Positions 58,924 through 64,000 of a stretch of DNA of 64,000 nt are shown here, one piece after another. Source of the stretch: Blasia pusilla (Eukaryota > Marchantiophyta > Marchantiopsida > Blasiales). The DNA is taken from positions 26,908,001 to 26,972,000 of the forward strand of contig CM114272.1 of the NCBI GenBank assembly GCA_050084515.1. The letters run 5' to 3'. Under the pieces are notes generated by a model that worked only from the letters and a program-made list of their open reading frames with translations, did not search any database and was not told the origin of the DNA. The position numbers were made by a program, and so were the translations under genes. Position 1 is the first letter of the stretch; each line of letters begins with the position of its first letter.

Positions 58924-60197
58924 ATGGGTAACCTGAACACATGTCGATGTCGCTCCTCAACAACTACAAATCTTGACCCCAACTCGATCGTGGAGACAAC
59001 TCCTCCAATACGCAAGTCATACTCCTCCCGTACTAACGCTGCTCAAAACTCCTCGATAGACAGTGCGGTCCCAACGGAACGGTGCGGCGTTGCAGACGGC
59101 ACGGAACGGCTACGAACGGCACGGCCCTCGATGGTGGGATGCGGCACTCGGCGGCATACCATCCTCAATCAATAAAAATCCCACACTCTGCTTCACAATG
59201 ACGGTGCGGCTCCGTGATCGAGACAATGCGGTGCAGCCACGAGCGGCACGGCGCGGCAATCGGCGGCGCGTTGCGGCTACGGGCGTCACGGCACGATACT
59301 CGATCGTCGTCGAGCGGCTACCAATCACAACATAGCAGCATGAAATCAAACCTCAAACACCATAACCGGAGATCATCTGCCATCATTGGTTGATGAAGAA
59401 ATTGCGATGATGGTGGCGGCCAAAACAAAGTACGTGGTGGCGACGCAAGTCAAGGAATCAACGAACGTCGTGGAAGACCCTCCACTCCGTAAAGTCGGCA
59501 ATGGCACCCAAAGGGTGGACAATGGACGGTGGACGATTGATAGTGACGGTTGACCGCTGATGGTGACGGTTGACCGTCGACGGTGATGGTTGAGCATTGA
59601 CCGTTGACGGTGACTATGATGGCGACGGCCGCCGCCGGTGTGGCGGCTGAATTAGGGTTTGCACAATTTAACCCTAAAAATCGCCTAGCAATGGCAGCTT
59701 TACAAGATTGACCATAACTTTTTGCTCACAACTCAAATTGCGCATTTTTTGTTGCACAGCGTGAGCTTCACTTCACGATCAAAGATTAAAAATATTTAGA
59801 ATCTGAAATTTCAGTAAAAATCGACGGGATCGTCGTAAAGCCCAATGTCTCTTTCTCCTACACAAAATTCGCAGCCTCGCTGATTTCTCCCAACGAAAAT
59901 GTAACATCTGTAAAAATACAAATCAGCAAGCTACATGGTGCTCCCGAGAGCACCAGCATGGGGCAACCCGCTCCCATACTCAATCCCTATCAAAAATTGG
60001 GCAGCGCTTCCGCGCGCCACTCTTCCACACGAAAAATTGCCAAATGCAAAGAATAATGAAAGCAACCCTTGCTCCGGTGAGCACTCCCATGAGCCGTTGA
60101 ACGGGGAACACGGTCCCCAACCTGCAAAAACAGCGAGTGACCAGCGAGCTCCCCCATGACGCTCTCTCACTCTCTCATTCTCTCATTCTCTCTTTGT
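58924..60197 (-). other. Gypsy-II 5' leader
   Basis: Long, non-coding leader between LTR and gag. It contains GC-rich 'acggcacgg/gcggcg' runs (59090-59300), short tandem repeats of 'ttgaccgt(t/c)gacggtga' (59520-59620) and a perfect hairpin GGTGCTC-CCGA-GAGCACC (59936-59953). I could not recognise a primer-binding site next to 60197. Confidence 0.6.
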
Positions 60198-60710
60198 AAA
60201 GTAAGATCCAATCTCTCTCTCCACCATCTCACACCATAGCTCTCAAAGGTGTGCACTCTCTCTCATGTCAAACCAAACCCACTCTCCTTATGAGAGGCTT
60301 GGGTTACACTCACAAGGCAAGGTACCATAGCTCCGCCGCCTCATGCCAAGAGGTTCAACAAAGAGAGAATGAGCTCTCAAGCTCTCTCTCCTTCAGGTAT
60401 ACCCCTCCCCTCTCGCAAGCTCTCTCCATGGTAACCTATTCTCCCAAGTCACCTCCTTGGCTCTTGACCTGATGTAGGAGGTCAAGGGCCACTTACAAAA
60501 AATAGTAAGTCGATCACATACTCAAAATGGTACTTACCTAAAATAGTAAGTTCCTTAATATGGCTCCAAATGAGCCGAAACAAAGGAGAAACCTGCTATC
60601 TCACGTTTCCAAGGGCCTCAGCAGGTCCCCCTCAACCTACTGGGCGTGTCCTCCACTACTCATGAAGGCGCTCTATTAGATCTCACCGATCTATCCTAAA
60701 AGACGTGACA
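60198..60710 (-). repeat. Gypsy-II 5' LTR (block B only)
   Basis: 513 bp nearly identical to 50553-51066. It lacks the ~127-bp block A that the left LTR has and goes straight into the leader at 60197. Confidence 0.9.
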
Positions 60711-63240
60711 CGCATGTCATCCAGCCAAAGTTCAAAATCTTCAGCACTCTCCAGGTTTGCTTCCTCCGGAACTGGATCTATTTTTTTCAGCTCCGCTTGG
60801 AGACCCACGAGCATGGACTTCCTGAGAAGCCGCAACACGACCCATAATGACCATTCACGGAGCTTGTGGGAGATCAATGGATCAGAGACACCCGGAGGAT
60901 GGTGTGCAGCGCTCTTTTGGGCCTCTGTGCCCTCGAGACTGATTTTCATCAGTCTGATTCTCCTAAATTCTGAAATCCCAGACAAGGCAACTCGATGGAC
61001 GCGGTCGAGAGACACTTTCTCCCCAATCGGACCCTGCGGATCTTCATCCCTCTTCAGCTGACGCTTGATTATCGCCTTCAGCTCCTTGTAGAAATCGGGG
61101 CCAAGTTTGGGGTTGAGAATGGCGATGTAGCGCTGCATCTTGCTTGGAGTGTACTTCGTAGCTGCAGATACTGTAGCTTGGATGAACTTAGCACACTCAG
61201 ACACATACCCTTTCTCCCTCCGCTCCAACTCCAATGAAGCGCTCTTCTTGGCGGCCTGTATCTTCGATCAGCAAAGGTTGTCACGGCTGCATCTTGGGAA
61301 ATAAATGTATTTGCCCAAGTTTTTTTATTTTATTTTAGCCCCCTTCGCCAGCATCTCATTTACAAGGGCGTCGCCCAAGAACCCCTTGTACTCTGCCAAG
61401 TGCGTCGTTAGCACTTTCTTCACCCGATCGCAATCCTGGATCCAGTGGTGGGTGACATTCCGCTCGGATATAATCCTGCACATCCAAACTCAATATAAGA
61501 AATTTTGCAAGCTACATGGGTTCTTGCAACCCATGAGACTCCGATAGGTCGTCACACCTCATGGTCGGAATGATAGCTATGAGCTAAATTTTGCAACCCA
61601 TCGGAGTCCGACGGATTGCATTCAGATTTGTGATTGCCTGGTTTTAACCTGTCGAACTCTGACAGGTTGTCAGATAATTTGTATTCAGAGAGTGGTCTCC
61701 GCGAGAAAAGTGAACATATCAACCCGTCGGAGTCCGACAGGTTGCGCAATTTCAATTATAGCTGCAATTTGACGCCAAAAATCAAGCTCCCCTACTCTGA
61801 TCACCTTCCCGTGCCGGCGAATGCAACCCGTCGGAGTCCGACCAGTTGCTTTCGGTCAAAAATATCCTAAAAATAGCAGCCAATCGAGCAACTCGTCAGA
61901 CTACGACGAGTTGCTTTCGGCCAAAAACATCCTAAAATAGCAGCATGTCGAGCAACTCGTCGGACTCTGACGAGTTGCTTTTGGCCAAAAACATCCTAAA
62001 AATAGTAGCCAGTCAAGCAACTCGTCGGACTACAACGAGTTGCTTCCGAGTTTTCTTACCACTAGTTAAACAACTCGTGAGAGTCCGACGGTTCATGGCA
62101 TGCATGGCCATCTCCACCGTCGCCATGTGATGAGGGTATGGATGTAGCACGACTGCCTTCACGCAAAAATGCGCCTCCAATGAGTTTTGGCGCTCCTCTG
62201 CAAACTGGGTCCACGCCATGAATCTGCGGTTTCCATCCCATATGAAGAAATACAGGTTCCCCATCCAGCTGAATTCTGTCCCCTCAATCGCCCTTCTAAA
62301 TTCCTAATCTCTCATCCTCCAGAATGTGTCGAGCGCCTCCAAGTCCTCCTCCGTCACCAGCGCTTGGGTTCCATGTTCATCGTAAGGCTGAACATAGAAC
62401 GGAGGGAAGTTGTCGACGAGGATCTTTGTCCGCCGCCGATCGCTTTCAGCTTCGCAATATCCTCCTCAGACTGAATTTCTCCGACATACTCCATTGTCCG
62501 CAATCGGCAAAGTGGAATTCTCGGGGCGTTTTGGCCCTCCATCAATGCCATCTGCTTTACAACATGTCACAACGGGGATAAAGTCAATAAACTACACTGA
62601 ATTGCCAATGAATTGTAACATGGGCCTTCACATAACTCAAAGAACAAAGATCGTATCTTACCCGCTCGAAGATTGGGTCGGTGTCTTGGCCCGCCAACTG
62701 CTCTGGGACAGCAGCTGGCAAGTCCACTGGAAACTCGTCGATCCGATAGAGGTCGATTTCTTCCTCCGGGCTAAGAGACGAGGAAGACCGCTCTCCTGCT
62801 TCTTCAGCGATGTCCATCATCTCCACGCTAGCGGTCCTCATGACCTCATTGTCCGTCACTTGAACTTCGGCCGTTTCCTCAGCCGATTTTATATTGATTG
62901 TGTCCCTGGACTTCATCGGGGACATTTCCTGCATCTCAACACTTGCGGTTGGATGGGCCGGGCTTTCTTCAATGGCAATAGCTTTTTCCCTTTGAGCTTT
63001 TGCCAATTTTGCTCTCCTCACTGACGCGTCCAGACGCTTCTTTTCATGCTTTGCCTCGGCGATCCTTTTCTTCAAGGCCTGCGACGCCTCAGCCTCTGCG
63101 TTGTATTTTTTGAGCGCCTCCTTAACACGTTTTTCAAGAAGCTCTTGCCTGTGCATTTTCGCTTCCCTTTTGCGCTCCTCGATCTCTTGCTGCCTTATCT
63201 CATTGGCCGAACAAGGCCCTGGAGATGGTGACGCAGGAGT
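60711..63240 (-). pseudogene. ParB-methyltransferase, N-terminal half (E2 copy)
   Basis: Exon 1 runs from about 63240 (open frame SFTPKSRTPASPSPGPC...; first ATG at 63156) to the donor GTAAGA near 62660. It holds an unbroken Lys/Glu coiled coil and an acidic, Ser-rich region. Exon 2 (about 62563-62090) holds the ParB/Srx-like domain, with DGNRRFMAW where E1 has DGNHR. Exon 3 (from ~61480) gives LDRVHRVALSGISEFRRIRL, HHPPGVSDPLISHKLREW and LESAEDFELWLDDM, where Gypsy-II cuts in. The exon 2 acceptor is lost: AG in E1 is AT here (62564-62565). Exon 2 also has frame breaks near 62310. A clean reference for repairing gaps in understanding the E1 exon 1, which has stops. Confidence 0.75.
61535..62095. 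repeat. Dyad array in E2 methyltransferase intron 2
   Basis: About nine dyads, roughly 50-65 bp apart (near 61594, 61650, 61720, 61822, 61888, 61953 and 62015). Several have matched arm changes (GCAACTCG with CGAGTTGC). Same intron as 37428-38081 in E1. Confidence 0.9.
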
Positions 63241-63265
63241 CCTGGACTTGGGAGTGAAGCTCCCA

Positions 63266-63291
63266 CCCTAAACCCTAAACCCTAAACCCCT
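63266..63291. repeat. Telomere-like heptamers in the E2 gene leader
   Basis: Three consecutive CCCTAAA units just upstream of the ParB-methyltransferase frame. On the coding strand this is TTTAGGG, so it is either a telo-box-like element or an interstitial telomeric repeat. E1 lacks it at the equivalent place. Confidence 0.8.
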
Positions 63292-63368
63292 TTTGTATCT
63301 GGTCCGCTGCTGCGCTGAAGATCAATCCAGATTGCGAAACGAAAAACCTAAAATGAGCGAACCCTAGC

Positions 63369-63378
63369 CTATTTATAC
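63369..63378 (-). promoter_or_regulatory. TATA box of the E2 ParB-methyltransferase gene
   Basis: Minus-strand GTATAAATAG, conserved in sequence and context with E1 (35894-35903). Confidence 0.7.
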
Positions 63379-63459
63379 TTTTCGAGCCGTTGGGCTGACC
63401 GTTGGGTCGCATCGTCGTTCCAACGGTGACGTGTCGGCCTTTATGGAGGTCTGGACGTG

Positions 63460-64000
63460 AAAACCACCAACCCGATGGTCTGCGATGGGTTGGAGGCATC
63501 CGTCCTAGCCGATCTTTCTTGGCAACCCGTCGGAGTTCGACAGGTTGCGCGCCTCTGCCGTCTTGGGGGAAGAACGCGAGGTACCCGCGTGACTCGTCGA
63601 AGACCGACAGGTTGCGCGACTCCGCCGTCTTCGGGCTAGAACGCGAGGTACCCGCGCAACCCGTCGGAGATCGGGGGGTTACACGCTTCCCTCGTCTTGG
63701 GATAACAAGGCGGGGTACCCGCGCAACTCGTCGAAGGCCGACAGGTTGCACGCTTCCTTCATGTAAGCGTTACAAGGCGAGGCACTTGCGCAACCCATCG
63801 AAGGCCGACAGGTTGCATGCTTCCCTCATCTTGGGATAACAAGGCGGGGTACCCGCGCAACTCATCGGAGGCCGACCGGTTGCACGCTTCCTTCATGTAA
63901 GCATTACAAGGCGAGGCACTTGCGCAACTCGTCGGAGGCCGACAGGTTGTACGCTTCCCTCATCTTGGGATAATAGGCGAAGTACCTGGGCAACCCGTCG
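63460..64000. repeat. Dyad/tandem array upstream of the E2 gene
   Basis: Dyad-like elements with arms near GCAACCCGTCGG / GACAGGTTGC at about 55-65-bp spacing, embedded from ~63660 in a larger repeat of about 120 bp ('cttccctcatcttgggataacaaggcggggtaccc' alternating with 'cttccttcatgtaagcgttacaaggcgaggcac'). It runs off the right edge. Confidence 0.88.

Larger units (their letters stand above)
50426..60710 (-). mobile_element. Gypsy-II: Ty3/gypsy element with methyltransferase and PHD
   Basis: 10.3-kb element on the minus strand, inserted in the E2 methyltransferase gene. The pre-insertion reading (LDDMRDKP) is known from the E1 copy (LDDIRDKP). The target bases CGCA(TG) repeat on both sides (50422-50427 and 60711-60716). 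From right to left: 5' LTR, long leader, Gag with two zinc knuckles, protease, a DNMT3-like methyltransferase, RT, RNase H, and integrase with a C-terminal PHD finger. The integrase frame is intact for 574 codons; the other parts have frameshifts or stops. It is much better preserved than Gypsy-I. Confidence 0.92.
46266..64000 (-). mobile_element. Giant DNA transposon E2 (partial, inverted relative to E1)
   Basis: Starts GGGGGCTGGTATTGTGGCAGG at 46266 and is collinear with the right half of E1 in reverse, up to the window edge, once Gypsy-II (50426-60710) is removed. It carries a second copy of the ParB-methyltransferase gene on the minus strand and the same dyad-site arrays. Its transposase half and far terminus lie beyond 64000. 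The 9 bp to its left, CAACAAACT (46257-46265), should be its target duplication if the far end is intact. Confidence 0.85.

Overview
The window looks like nuclear DNA of a land plant or close streptophyte relative with a large, repeat-rich genome. It holds one convincing host gene in 64 kb, with introns that have clean GT-AG borders and a plant-type Hsp20/alpha-crystallin (IDM2/IDM3-like) domain. The rest is satellite DNA and layered transposable elements: Ty1/copia, two Ty3/gypsy elements, a LINE, and a family of giant DNA transposons. I cannot place the species.

Layout. 1-2040: a ~180-bp satellite array. 3012-9252 (minus): a decayed, unrecognised coiled-coil/RING-like gene, split by a copia element (4389-8478) with both LTRs and a polypurine tract. 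9.3-18.2 kb: old repeats, including a LINE reverse-transcriptase relic (12.1-14.1 kb) and a solo gypsy LTR (~14.2 kb). 18944-23053 (plus): the six-exon host gene. 23-27.6 kb: non-coding, with small repeats.

From 27.6 kb to the end is a nest of elements. Gypsy-I (minus; pieces at 27634-28619 and 42991-46265) is split by giant DNA transposon E1 (28620-42990), which is flanked by the 9-bp duplication CCCAAAGAT. A second, inverted giant transposon E2 (46266 to beyond 64000) sits in the same Gypsy-I. E1 itself contains a 2-kb derivative, E3 (31121-33152), inserted in its transposase gene with a near-perfect 9-bp duplication. E2 is interrupted by a 10.3-kb gypsy element, Gypsy-II (50426-60710).

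Two unusual DNA-modification systems are carried by these elements. (1) E1 and E2 carry a spliced gene encoding a coiled coil, a ParB/sulfiredoxin-like domain (DGNHR motif) and a C-terminal domain resembling bacterial N6-adenine/N4-cytosine DNA methyltransferases. In E1 it is divergently arranged with a zinc-finger/SWIM transposase. The introns and spacers of these elements are filled with tens of copies of a dyad-symmetric site (arms GCAACCCGTCGG / CCGACGGGTTGC), reminiscent of ParB/parS pairing. (2) Gypsy-II carries, between protease and reverse transcriptase, a DNMT3-like C5-cytosine methyltransferase with motifs I, IV, VI, VIII, IX and X in canonical order, and its integrase ends in a complete PHD finger. 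Gypsy-I keeps motif I of the same methyltransferase. All copies here are decayed by stops and frameshifts, so the window shows the architecture of these systems rather than intact genes.
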